This document shows positions 51,790 to 60,287 of a stretch of DNA of 64,000 nucleotides, one piece after another (position 1 is the first letter of the stretch; each line of letters starts with the position of its first letter). Where the stretch lies: NCBI RefSeq assembly GCF_013030265.1, contig NZ_WPZQ01000005.1, positions 248,001 through 312,000 on the forward strand, given 5' to 3'. The position numbers and the translations under genes were made by a program. The notes beneath the pieces are model-generated. The model was not told the DNA's origin and made no database searches. It was given only the letters and a program-made list of their open reading frames with translations. This DNA comes from Ruegeria arenilitoris. Its GTDB lineage: Bacteria; Pseudomonadota; Alphaproteobacteria; Rhodobacterales; Rhodobacteraceae.

Positions 51790-52871
51790 CCGGTGACCCG
51801 TGCAAGGATTGCATCGGTCATTTCAGAACCATTTGCTTCACCAACCAAATCCGGCGTCAAAATGCCGTCATACAGTGTTTCTTCGACAGCGTTTTCTAAC
51901 AGAGATGCAAACTCAGGCAGACCGAAACTGTATTTGAACATCATGCCGACCGAAAGGATTGTACCGACTGGATTGGCGATGCCGCGCCTGGCAATGTCGG
52001 GGGCCGACCCAGCGGTGCTTTCATACATGCCGAAAACCGGACCGCTGGCGGGATTGGCTGACAGTGACGCCGACGGTAGCATTCCCAGCGACCCGGCATA
52101 AACGGCCGTCAGATCACTAAGTACATCGCCCATTTGGTTGCAGCACAGAACCACATCAAAATCTCCCGGGCGCTGCATCAGCTGATAAGCGCAATTGTCC
52201 GCAAACATGTGCTCAAAAGCCACGTCTGGATAATCCTGCGCGACCTCTGTCACCACTGTGCGCCAGAGTTTGTAGCTTTCCATCACATTGGATTTGTCGC
52301 AGCTAACCAGCCGTCCACGCCGTTCGCGCGCAAGTTCGAACCCTCCACGCGCGAAACGCGATACTTCATCCTCATCATAGGCGGTCAGGTCATATCCCTG
52401 TCGCACACCATTCCTGATCCGTTGGCCACGTTCGTGCGCAAACATCGCCCCGCCACACATTTCGCGCAGGATCAGGACATCTGCTGTATCCGCGAGGCCG
52501 GATCGAAATGGTGTTTGGCGCATCAACGGTTTCCAGCCGCGCGCAGGCCTCAGGCCAAGGTAAGTCTGCAGATGGTGCCGCAGATACATCAGGCCATCCT
52601 GTTTCTCAGCACCGCCCGGGACGCGGATGTTGTCCCATTGAGGGCCGCCAACAGCACCAACCAGAACCGCATCGGATTGACGGGCTTTTTGCAGTACCTC
52701 GTCCGAACAGAAAGTGCCCAAAGCATCCCAAGAGGCACCATGCAGCAAATCCTGTTCGATTATGAGCTTGATACCAGCTTGTCGCGCCAGAACCTCTGCC
52801 GTGCGCAAGCCGTATCCCAAAATCTCTGGGCCAATCCCGTCACCGCCCAAAGCCAGGATCCGTTTTTCCAT
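51786..52871 (-). CDS. Isopropylmalate/isocitrate dehydrogenase family protein (LeuB-like)
   Basis: This 361-residue protein belongs to the NAD-dependent beta-decarboxylating hydroxyacid dehydrogenases. Seen are ILALGGDGIGPEILG, VLVGAVGGPQWDN, the substrate loop LMYLRHHLQTYLGLRPAR, and then CDKSNVMESYKLWRTVV. The metal site is NQMGDVLSDLTAVYAGSLGMLPSASL, followed by YESTAGSAPDIARRGIANPVGTILS. It is close to 3-isopropylmalate dehydrogenase, but leuCD are absent, so it may be a tartrate/malate-type or other hydroxyacid dehydrogenase of this catabolic route. It is the first gene of the operon, divergent from the LysR regulator. Confidence 0.9.
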   Translation of the reverse strand: MEKRILALGGDGIGPEILGYGLRTAEVLARQAGIKLIIEQDLLHGASWDALGTFCSDEVLQKARQSDAVLVGAVGGPQWDNIRVPGGAEKQDGLMYLRHHLQTYLGLRPARGWKPLMRQTPFRSGLADTADVLILREMCGGAMFAHERGQRIRNGVRQGYDLTAYDEDEVSRFARGGFELARERRGRLVSCDKSNVMESYKLWRTVVTEVAQDYPDVAFEHMFADNCAYQLMQRPGDFDVVLCCNQMGDVLSDLTAVYAGSLGMLPSASLSANPASGPVFGMYESTAGSAPDIARRGIANPVGTILSVGMMFKYSFGLPEFASLLENAVEETLYDGILTPDLVGEANGSEMTDAILARVTG

Positions 52872-52964
52872 AGATCATTCCCTAACCGGTCGCTGAGATA
52901 GATTTGCGCGCTTGAAATGAGAGAAAAAGACGGAAATGGTGAATGACAATAGTTCCTGAAAGGA

Positions 52965-53855
52965 ATGAATGTGTTGCATCAATCTCTTCCGCTTCAACAG
53001 ATTAAAGCGTTCGAAGCAGCAGCGCGACGTCTCAGCTTTTCGCGGGCGGCCGAGGAGTTGAATGTGCTTCAGCCGGCAATCAGCCGCCATGTCGCGGCAT
53101 TGGAGGCAGAGCTTGGGGTCAGGCTTTTCTTACGGACCAAGCCGCGCCTTACTTTGACAGAGGATGGTGTGTTGCTGGCAGATGCGGTGTCGCGCGGCTT
53201 TGATGCGATCAGAAATGGGATGGATGCCTTACGGGCCAGGCGGGGTGATGAAACCATCGTGGTCAGTGCCAGTATCGGCTTTACCAGCCTTTATCTTCTA
53301 CCGCGTCTGGCGGAGTTTCAGGCCTTGCATCCGTCTACAAAGATCCAGATCGTGACCCGGGATCAGAACCCTGATTTTAACGCGAATAAGTGTGATGTGG
53401 TCATATTGTTCGGTGATCAGGGTATTCCGGGCGCCAGCAGTCGCCGAATTTTTGCTGAACGGATGGTAGCTGTCTGCCATCCCGATCTGTTGAACAACGG
53501 ACAGAGTTTAACCCATGCTGAGCTGGCGCACCGCAAGCTTTTGCACATGTCCGAACTGGATCATAACGGTGACTGGAAAAGGTTCTTTGAAGGAACAGGG
53601 ATCGAAATCTCAAAGCCACCGGCCCATGATGCGTACCTCAGCTACATGGTTTACCTGAGGGCCATCCAGAACGGATTGGGCATTGGCATCGGCTGGCGAC
53701 CCTTACTGGATGAGTATCTGAACAGCGGCGCACTGGCACTGGCCAGCGCACATGAGTGCAACACCAAGCGAGGTTATTTCTGTTCGATTACGCCCGCGGG
53801 GCAATCAAAGCCAGGAACGGGTTTGTTTCTGGATTGGATCGGAGAAGTTGACTGA
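52965..53855 (+). CDS. LysR-family transcriptional regulator
   Basis: This 296-residue regulator has a winged helix-turn-helix at about residues 9-66 (LQQIKAFEAAARRLSFSRAA, NVLQPAISRHVAALEAELG). A periplasmic-binding-like effector domain follows from about residue 95 (IVVSASIGFTSLYLLPRLAEF). It resembles the GcvA group. The start follows CTGAAAGGAATGA. It is divergent (93 bp) from the LeuB-like/GMC/ALDH operon and, as is usual for the family, probably activates it when a pathway intermediate binds. No precise T-N11-A site was fixed by eye. Confidence 0.94.
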   Translation: MNVLHQSLPLQQIKAFEAAARRLSFSRAAEELNVLQPAISRHVAALEAELGVRLFLRTKPRLTLTEDGVLLADAVSRGFDAIRNGMDALRARRGDETIVVSASIGFTSLYLLPRLAEFQALHPSTKIQIVTRDQNPDFNANKCDVVILFGDQGIPGASSRRIFAERMVAVCHPDLLNNGQSLTHAELAHRKLLHMSELDHNGDWKRFFEGTGIEISKPPAHDAYLSYMVYLRAIQNGLGIGIGWRPLLDEYLNSGALALASAHECNTKRGYFCSITPAGQSKPGTGLFLDWIGEVD

Positions 53856-53908
53856 ATGGGTAGTGCGCCAGGCTCTATGCACTAATCGTCTGACCGTAGA
53901 ATTAAAAA

Positions 53909-53938
53909 ACCAGCAGCCTTACGAAAGGGCTGCTGGTC
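53909..53938. terminator. Terminator between lysR and the membrane protein gene
   Basis: The stem ACCAGCAGCC / GGCTGCTGGT is a perfect 10-bp repeat with a 10-base loop. On the minus strand it is followed by TTTTTTAATT, a strong intrinsic terminator for the membrane protein gene. On the plus strand it is followed by CTAATTTTTG and probably also stops lysR. Confidence 0.9.
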
Positions 53939-53964
53939 TAATTTTTGCGCGCCGTGCGTCGTGA

Positions 53965-54741
53965 TTATTTGAACACGTCCACCAGATCGGAAACGCTGAC
54001 ACCTTCTTTGATCTCTTTAAGGCGCGCGAAAATCATCGCTATCGCGATACTCGCCAAACCATAAGAGATGGCGTTGATGATTGTCTCAAGAAGCACTCCA
54101 AGCCCAAAGAGAGAGCCACCTGATATAGCTGCCAGGATAAAGGCGGTCACGAAGCCGAACAGGAACAGGCAGAGGAATATCAGGAACAATGCCCCGATAA
54201 TCGGCCAGCGGTAACCTTTGGTCAGTTCAGCACTGCGCCCTAGGGCGCTAAATCCCGCGCCTTCGATTACGATGACAGGTACGAGCATCGAGAAAACGGC
54301 GTAAAGCCAGATACCGGGTATGATCAACAGCATGAAGCCGATTGCATACAGGATCGAAGCTACAATCGACAACACAATGATGGCAGGTAGATTTCTGATC
54401 GCGGTGGAAAAATAGCGACCAATCTGAGCCGACCGACCAAGTTTGGCGTCATAAGAAAACTGCACCAGAGTTGCCGTAATGATCGACATCATCACGAGGC
54501 TAAACAGAAACGCCACACCGAACCTGCCAACGAAACCGGCTGTGTCGAATTCGGCGCCCGGCTCAAGGCTTGTGGTGGTGTCCAAGTTCATGGAGTTGGT
54601 CAAAATTACATCGAACAACGCCGGAATGAAGCCCAGAAGCGCGACCACGGGGAGCTTGCTGAACAGAATTGAAAAAGAGTCGCCGACAACCGATCCGACA
54701 CCAAAAGGGGTATGTGCCCCAGAGTTAACTGCATCTGTCAT
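53965..54741 (-). CDS. Uncharacterised integral membrane protein
   Basis: This 258-residue protein has about six hydrophobic helices with a short soluble N-terminus (MTDAVNSGAHTPFGVGSVVG). It shows the pattern of poorly characterised multi-helix proteins in which FSYDAKLGRSAQIGRYF precedes LLIIPGIWLYAVFSMLVPVI and the ALGRSAELTKGYRWPI segment. Those last two motifs recur in a broad family of bacterial membrane proteins of unknown function. It lies 121 bp downstream of the RDD gene on the same strand and ends at a strong terminator. It may form the tail of that gene set, but the gap suggests its own promoter. Confidence 0.75.
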   Translation of the reverse strand: MTDAVNSGAHTPFGVGSVVGDSFSILFSKLPVVALLGFIPALFDVILTNSMNLDTTTSLEPGAEFDTAGFVGRFGVAFLFSLVMMSIITATLVQFSYDAKLGRSAQIGRYFSTAIRNLPAIIVLSIVASILYAIGFMLLIIPGIWLYAVFSMLVPVIVIEGAGFSALGRSAELTKGYRWPIIGALFLIFLCLFLFGFVTAFILAAISGGSLFGLGVLLETIINAISYGLASIAIAMIFARLKEIKEGVSVSDLVDVFK

Positions 54742-54862
54742 ACTGAATACCTCATCAATATCTTAGACTATCTGATTGAGATAAAGCCTCGCAGCGACAC
54801 TCATCCGCAAGAAGAAATGCGCAGAGCCCGCTCTCGTCAGTGTAAAATTACAACAGGCTTTA

Positions 54863-55756
54863 TCAGGCCTGATCATCCTGCGCGGCATGATATTTGTCAG
54901 CGCGTTTGTCGCCAAAGAGCTGCCGCTGCTCAAGATATCCGCGTTGCGCTTTGTAAAAAGCCTCAAGAAAAGCTTGCTGATCCTGTGCCCGGACGGGATC
55001 GGCATATTCGATCTTACGCCTGATCTGATCAACGATTGCTGCAAGGGTTTCCTTGTGGCGCTTGTAGGCTGCGGGACCTTTGGGCCTGTCGCTTGCGCGC
55101 AGGAACCCTTCAAGTGTTTGCAGCTCGAACGCGCCGTAATGTTCCAGATGATGGGTCAGGAAACGAAACTTCTGCTCGTCTGCCACTGGTTGTCTGGTTG
55201 CCTTTGACATGTCCTCAAGAAGAACCGGTTTGGGCAGGTGGATTACATATGTTCCAGCAATGATGTCGCCCAGCCGTCTGCGCCGTTTGTTGAACAGCGG
55301 AACAGCCAATACGGCCATGATCCATAAAAGTGATATGATCGAGGGCACCATCTGGTTCGCATCCAGTGTCAGCAGAAGGGTGCCCGGCAGAAAAATCTCG
55401 GCCTCTTTCATCAGGTTGCGCACGACAAGTGATTGCGTGGTCAGCGCCTGCCCATCCGACGCAACAACCTTGATCTTCATGAGCCGCTTGCCGATGGTCT
55501 GGCCATTCCAGATCAGTTCAGACATCGCGTAGTAGGGGATGCGGATGAAAAAGAACAACATCGAGGCGATGGCAATCGCGGTTCCAGGCGTCACGATGTC
55601 CAAGGCCAGCGTCAGCAGAAACAGCGCCAAAGCACCAACCCCTGTGATCAGCAGATCGCTTATCTGTGCCGCCGTCCGCACACCGATGCCAGCGATCCTG
55701 AAATTCAGCGGCACCCCTTCGGGTGGCAGCAACTGATCCATCGGGCGAATGGTCAT
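54863..55756 (-). CDS. RDD family membrane protein
   Basis: The start at 55756 (MTIRPMDQLLPPEGVPLNF) gives an exact ATGA overlap with the SpoIIM-like gene. The longer frame to 56071 is a shadow of that gene. The protein is about 297 residues. The RDD mark appears as GVRTAAQISDLLITGVGALAL, then three hydrophobic helices, WNGQTIGKRLMKIKVVASDG, and RRRRLGDIIAGTYVI. A soluble C-terminus from about residue 180 is rich in charged residues (AYKRHKETLAAIVDQIRRKI). RDD proteins are membrane proteins of poorly known, perhaps transport, function. Here it belongs to the MoxR/DUF58/SpoIIM set. Confidence 0.88.
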   Translation of the reverse strand: MTIRPMDQLLPPEGVPLNFRIAGIGVRTAAQISDLLITGVGALALFLLTLALDIVTPGTAIAIASMLFFFIRIPYYAMSELIWNGQTIGKRLMKIKVVASDGQALTTQSLVVRNLMKEAEIFLPGTLLLTLDANQMVPSIISLLWIMAVLAVPLFNKRRRRLGDIIAGTYVIHLPKPVLLEDMSKATRQPVADEQKFRFLTHHLEHYGAFELQTLEGFLRASDRPKGPAAYKRHKETLAAIVDQIRRKIEYADPVRAQDQQAFLEAFYKAQRGYLEQRQLFGDKRADKYHAAQDDQA

Positions 55757-56748
55757 GACCGCTCCCTTCCACCCAGTGCAAACCACAGCAACCACAAAGC
55801 ACCTACACCCCAGCCAATTGCAATGCGCGTGCTCTGGTCCTGAACAAGCTGACGCCCGAACCCTTCGAGTAACGCAGCAACGACCAGCATCATGGCCGCG
55901 ATCATGGCCAGTTTGACTGCATCGTGGCCTGCAGCCCGCAATGCAGAAGCACGGGTCTGATTGCCGGGGAACAGCACAGCAAGCCCAAGTTTCAGGCCAC
56001 CGGCGCACGCTATGCAGATCGCCGAAAGCTCGGTCACGCCGTGAATGGAGAGCCAGCCAAACAGATCCCAACCAAGGTTTCGGTCGACATGAAGTGCAAA
56101 GAAAACACCTAAGATCAGCCCGTTATAGAATGTCAGCAGGATGGATGGTGCGCACAGAAAGGCACCCAGACCAAATACGAAAATGGCAATGCGGGTGTTA
56201 TGCGAGAAGAGGTAAGTCGCAAATGCGCCAAGCCCCGATCCGTCTTCCTCACCATAGAGCTGCGCGTGCAGGTAGTCGGTGCTGGCGTCAGGGCTGCGCC
56301 CCCCCGCCAGTTCTGAGGGCATGAAGACATAGAACCATTCGGGATTGTCGAAATAGAAGAAATAGCCAGCCACTGCCCCTGCTGCCATGCAGAGGAACCC
56401 AAGCAACAAAACCCGCCACGAGGCACGCATGGCCCTTGGCCCTCCGCTGGTCAGAAATCTGCGGATGATCCCGCCGAGCCGTTGCTGTGGCGCATAAACG
56501 CTCAGATATGCCCTGCTTGTCAGTGCCTCGAGATAGTCCAATAGCCCGCGATCCAGTGAAATCTCACGCGCGATGGACAGCGATGTGGTTGCCTGACGAT
56601 AAAGATCGGCCAGATCACGCGCTTCCTGAAAGCTCAGGCGGTGCATACCCTGATTTTCGGCTTTGTCGACCAACGTCGACAGCTTAATCCAGTCGGCTTC
56701 GCGTTCCTGCCGGAAACGGGCAGAGCGGATCAGGTCACTGTCTGACAT
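55753..56748 (-). CDS. SpoIIM (stage II sporulation protein M)-family membrane protein
   Basis: The 331 residues start with a soluble helical domain (RFRQEREADWIKLSTLVDKA, FQEARDLADLYRQATTSL) of about 100 residues. Five or so membrane helices follow, including SWRVLLLGFLCMAAGAVAGYF and FLCAPSILLTFYNGLILGVFF, and the family segment LFGWLSIHGVTELSAICIACAGG. Despite the name, the family is widespread in non-sporulating bacteria and is often beside MoxR, DUF58 and RDD genes, as here. Its start overlaps the DUF58 stop by 1 base (TGATG) and its stop overlaps the RDD start. Function is not known. Confidence 0.9.
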   Translation of the reverse strand: MSDSDLIRSARFRQEREADWIKLSTLVDKAENQGMHRLSFQEARDLADLYRQATTSLSIAREISLDRGLLDYLEALTSRAYLSVYAPQQRLGGIIRRFLTSGGPRAMRASWRVLLLGFLCMAAGAVAGYFFYFDNPEWFYVFMPSELAGGRSPDASTDYLHAQLYGEEDGSGLGAFATYLFSHNTRIAIFVFGLGAFLCAPSILLTFYNGLILGVFFALHVDRNLGWDLFGWLSIHGVTELSAICIACAGGLKLGLAVLFPGNQTRASALRAAGHDAVKLAMIAAMMLVVAALLEGFGRQLVQDQSTRIAIGWGVGALWLLWFALGGRERS

Positions 56749-58010
56749 CAGATCATCTCCCGCGCTTTGATTTCCAGATAGGTCGAAATCAGCCGTGCTG
56801 AAACATTACCCGGCTCTGTGTCGATGATGGTGACCCCTAGCTGATGCAGACGCTCGAGCACTACGCGTCGTTCATGCAGCAACTGTCCGGTGGACACGGT
56901 TTCGGCAACATCGTTCATGTCTGAGGGAGTGCTTTTTACCTGAGCTTCCAAGATCGGGTCGCGCAGTGCAACGAACACGATCAGATGCCGCTTTGCCAGA
57001 ACACCAACATTCTCGACCATCAACTCGGCCGAGGTAGTATCGACAAAATCGGAAAACACGATGATCAAGCTGCGTTTTGGTGTACGCCTGTTCAGTTCGG
57101 TCATGGCCAGCGTATGGTTTGTTTCGCGGCTTTCATAGCTTAGCTCTGCGGTGCGGCTGCGCAGTCGTGTGAAGGCTGCGCGCCCTGGCTCTGGTGGTAA
57201 AAACAGCCGAGGTTCTGCGTCATAGGCGTATAACCCAACCAGATCGCCGCCGATTGCTGCGGCCCATGCCGTCGCCAAAGCTGCGGTAATCGCATGGTCG
57301 ATCTTTGGTAGCCCGGCGATCTCTTCGCGCATTTGATATCCATTATCGAGCGCGATGATCACATGATGGTTGCGTTCTGCGCGAACCTCTTTCGCGACTA
57401 GCGAACGATGGCGCGCTGACCGTTTCCAGTCGATTGAACTGGCATCCATTCCCGGTACAAAATCCCTTAATTGATGGAACTCTGTCCCTTCACCAATGGC
57501 GCGGTTTTCCTTGACTCCAAACAGCCGGGATTGAACGGTCGTGGATATTTCACCTGACTGGACGCGGCGGATATTGGGTACGACTGCGACCTCAAGCCCG
57601 AAACCGATCTTGGGCACAAATTCGAACAGTGTCAGGCGCGAGGACCAGAACAGCCACACGTTTGGAAAAACCCATGTGCCACGCCGCACGGCCTCGCCTT
57701 TGATTGTCGCTTTGCCGATCCCGAGATCAAATTCTGACGGACCCTTCAGGCCTTCGGGCCAATCAAGATGTCCGCGCAGGCCCGCCGTGGAAGGTGAAAC
57801 CTCCAGCGCTATGCCGAAAGGTTCGCCAACAAAAACCTCCCCCACCGGTTCCACTGAGATTGATCGGCGGCGGGGCCAAGACAACAGCAGATCCACCGCA
57901 GCGATCACACCCAGCAAAATCCAGGGCATGACGGCCACGTTTCGGGTTGCGTCACCCAGTACGATCGCTGCAAGCGACAGGCAAAGGGCCACATAGGCCG
58001 CAACCAGCAA
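56748..58010 (-). CDS. DUF58 domain protein
   Basis: This 420-residue protein has two N-terminal hydrophobic helices (VAAYVALCLSLAAIVLGD, MPWILLGVIAAVDLLLSW). A beta-rich part follows, then the DUF58 signature at about residues 180-200: FHQLRDFVPGMDASSIDWKR, SARHRSLVAKE. A vWA-like region then follows, with VIIALDNGYQMREEIAG and SLIIVFSDFVD. DUF58 proteins are membrane-tethered partners of MoxR AAA+ ATPases. MoxR is encoded 17 bp upstream. The pair may act as a chaperone for the maturation or activation of membrane or metalloprotein complexes. Confidence 0.92.
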   Translation of the reverse strand: MLVAAYVALCLSLAAIVLGDATRNVAVMPWILLGVIAAVDLLLSWPRRRSISVEPVGEVFVGEPFGIALEVSPSTAGLRGHLDWPEGLKGPSEFDLGIGKATIKGEAVRRGTWVFPNVWLFWSSRLTLFEFVPKIGFGLEVAVVPNIRRVQSGEISTTVQSRLFGVKENRAIGEGTEFHQLRDFVPGMDASSIDWKRSARHRSLVAKEVRAERNHHVIIALDNGYQMREEIAGLPKIDHAITAALATAWAAAIGGDLVGLYAYDAEPRLFLPPEPGRAAFTRLRSRTAELSYESRETNHTLAMTELNRRTPKRSLIIVFSDFVDTTSAELMVENVGVLAKRHLIVFVALRDPILEAQVKSTPSDMNDVAETVSTGQLLHERRVVLERLHQLGVTIIDTEPGNVSARLISTYLEIKAREMI

Positions 58011-58027
58011 TTTTTGCGATGGTCGGA

Positions 58028-58984
58028 TCAGCGGGGTGCCTCGATTTGGTTGAGGATGTTCTCAAGAACCTGCCGGGCGCTGCGCCCTTCGATTTCAGCA
58101 GAGGGGCTGAGAACGATCCTGTGTTGCAAAGCGTAAATAATCAGGTTTTTGACGTCATCCGGAATGGCGAAGTCGCGCCCGTTCAGGGCGGCAGTCGCAC
58201 GGGCGGCCCCGGCGATAGCATCTGCAGCCCGGGTCGATGCACCAAAGGCGATGTCCGAACTCTCTCGCGTCGCGCGCACCAGCCTAAGGATATAGGCCAG
58301 AATATCGTCATCCAGAACGATGCCATCGATCAGGCGACGCGCAGCGGCGGTGGTTTCGCCGTCCAGTAACGGTGCAACCGCCTGTGTTGCTGTCAGGAAA
58401 TCCAGTGGTTCAGCAGCGTGCTGGCGCAGAATGGCAAGTTCGACATCTTCGGGCGGGAAAGTCAGGTTTATCTTGAACAGAAAGCGGTCAAGCTGCGCCT
58501 CGGGCAGTGGGTAGGTTCCCTGCTGTTCAATCGGGTTCTGTGTGGCGACCACCATGAATTCCGATCCCAGATCGTGGTCAGTACCGTCTATGGTCACCAT
58601 CCGCTCGTTCATGGCCTGCAACAGCGCTGCTTGTGTCTTTGGGGGCGCTCGGTTGATCTCGTCCGCCAGAAGTATCTGACTGAAGACGGGCCCTTTGGTC
58701 AGAACGAATTCGCTGGTTTGAAAATTGTAGATCGAAGTTCCCAAAACATCGCCCGGCATCAGGTCAGGCGTGAACTGAATACGTCCGAACGCGAGGTTGA
58801 GGGCACCTGCAAAGCTGCGCGCCAGCAGGGTTTTGGCTGTTCCCGGCGGCCCTTCCAACAGCACATGGCCGCGTGAAAACAGGGCAGTCAGCAGCAGGTC
58901 GATGGCCTCTTCCTGTCCCTGAACGACTTTGCCGATCTCCGTGCGCAGAGCCTCGGCATGGGCAAACAATTCATCAAGCGTCAT
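58028..58984 (-). CDS. MoxR-family AAA+ ATPase
   Basis: The start at 58984 (MTLDELFAHAEALRTEIGKV) gives about 318 residues and an 11-bp overlap with the DUF4350 gene. Walker A is GPPGTAKT (residues 45-52), Walker B LLADEINRAPPKTQAALLQA, sensor 1 VVATQNPIEQQGTYPLPEAQ and then LDRFLFKINL, with the sensor 2 region RASDAI-like in STRAADAIAGAARA. MoxR ATPases work as chaperones for cofactor insertion or assembly, with DUF58/vWA partners. The context here fits that arrangement. Confidence 0.95.
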   Translation of the reverse strand: MTLDELFAHAEALRTEIGKVVQGQEEAIDLLLTALFSRGHVLLEGPPGTAKTLLARSFAGALNLAFGRIQFTPDLMPGDVLGTSIYNFQTSEFVLTKGPVFSQILLADEINRAPPKTQAALLQAMNERMVTIDGTDHDLGSEFMVVATQNPIEQQGTYPLPEAQLDRFLFKINLTFPPEDVELAILRQHAAEPLDFLTATQAVAPLLDGETTAAARRLIDGIVLDDDILAYILRLVRATRESSDIAFGASTRAADAIAGAARATAALNGRDFAIPDDVKNLIIYALQHRIVLSPSAEIEGRSARQVLENILNQIEAPR

Positions 58985-60287
58985 CGGCAAATCGCTCCAG
59001 TATCGATTCAAATTTGTCTACATAAGTGATGGCGTCGCTGGCATTCAGATGCGCAGGTAATCCCCGGATTGTTCCCAGCAAGTCAGTCAGTTCAGCGGCC
59101 AGCGCAGGCTGGCGCGCTTGCATGTATCGCAGGTAGGCGGCTTCGACGCCGCCATTGACCACATGCCCCGGCCCAAATACCTCGGCCGCTTGTGCACGTA
59201 TCCGGGTATCGACGAAATCTGACAGCAATGCGCCGTCCTGCCCGGTCAGCCGCATCAATCGCGCCCGCGCCCGGTTGGCTGCACGCTTCCCAGTGCCAAG
59301 CGATGGACCCTGATTGATAACCGGCCCGTTGCGAATGCCGCCGCGCCATATGGCAAGCGCCAGAAGCAATGCTGCACCGATCCACAAAATCCGGAACGGA
59401 TACTCGAACAAACGCGCCAGATCCTCCCAGGTTCTTTCCCTTTGGACGATCTGCTCCGGCTCGGTCAGCCAGTTTCTGTCGCTGTAATCGATGACAATCC
59501 GGTTTTCCCCTGCGATTTGCGGCAGCAGTTGCGCGGCGATCAAAGCATTGTCGCCGAGGCGCAAACCGTGATTGTTTAGAACATCCGGATCGGACAGAAC
59601 ATAGACCTGATCCCGGTCTCCGTCGCCAGGTAATGGGCAAAGGCCAAGTAGCATCGCGCCCGGTCTGCCGATAACTGGCTCGCATCCGACCCCTTCGAAT
59701 GCCTGTCCTGCGTAAACTCGGGCGGCGAGCACTTCCCTATCCCCGTCATAATCGAAGTCCGAGAAAGGGGTGCGCATGTAGAACACCTGCCCCACATTCG
59801 GGCCGACGATCTGATGCAGAACCGTTTGAACATCACCGCGTGGCGCCAGCAGGAAAGGATGACCATACCCTGTAAGCCGCATGCCGCTGCGCCACTTGGG
59901 CAGAATGATCAGGCTTTGAACGGAACCGGCTTTCTCCTGAATGATATCGATCTGCTGATCAAATTCGTCCGTCTGCAGCAGCAATTCTTCTTTGGTTCGA
60001 GCAGCCTTTCGATCTGTATCGGGATGCGTGTCGAATATCGGCTGGACCAACAAACCGATGGTGCTGCGATCCAATGGCCAGCCACCGGTGAAACTTTGGG
60101 TCGGTTGAGACTCGCTGTTCAACCAGATTTTTAGCCCGTCAAAACCGTTGGTGGATTCGCGCAGTACATATTGGCGTTGTGCGGCGAGATACAGGAAAAC
60201 ACCCAGAGACAGCAGAACCACCAGAGCGATTATGATCCAATCCAGCCTGATCTGAGGTGGGGGACTGGTTTGGCTGATGTCAGTCAT
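58974..60287 (-). CDS. DUF4350 domain protein
   Basis: This 437-residue protein has one N-terminal membrane helix (LDWIIIALVVLLSLGVFLYLA). A periplasmic or cytoplasmic region typical of DUF4350 follows (YVLRESTNGFDGLKIWLNSE, then GLRLGDNALIAAQLLPQI). A second hydrophobic helix near residue 295 (IGAALLLALAIWRGG) is followed by a charged cytoplasmic tail with RARARLMRLTGQDGALLSDF. This protein class is seen beside MoxR-DUF58 pairs and has no known activity. It overlaps the DUF4129 stop by 4 bp and the MoxR start by 11 bp, so it belongs firmly to this operon. Confidence 0.82.
   Translation of the reverse strand: MTDISQTSPPPQIRLDWIIIALVVLLSLGVFLYLAAQRQYVLRESTNGFDGLKIWLNSESQPTQSFTGGWPLDRSTIGLLVQPIFDTHPDTDRKAARTKEELLLQTDEFDQQIDIIQEKAGSVQSLIILPKWRSGMRLTGYGHPFLLAPRGDVQTVLHQIVGPNVGQVFYMRTPFSDFDYDGDREVLAARVYAGQAFEGVGCEPVIGRPGAMLLGLCPLPGDGDRDQVYVLSDPDVLNNHGLRLGDNALIAAQLLPQIAGENRIVIDYSDRNWLTEPEQIVQRERTWEDLARLFEYPFRILWIGAALLLALAIWRGGIRNGPVINQGPSLGTGKRAANRARARLMRLTGQDGALLSDFVDTRIRAQAAEVFGPGHVVNGGVEAAYLRYMQARQPALAAELTDLLGTIRGLPAHLNASDAITYVDKFESILERFADDA

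Noticed and set aside
51786-52871. Leucine biosynthesis leuB
   Set aside because: No leuCD or leuA genes are near. The gene is embedded in a catabolic operon, so only the family name is used.
55757-56071. Extension of the RDD frame upstream to 56071
   Set aside because: The added residues overlap the SpoIIM gene and are Cys/Arg-rich, unlike a protein start. The ATGA overlap at 55756 is a better start.
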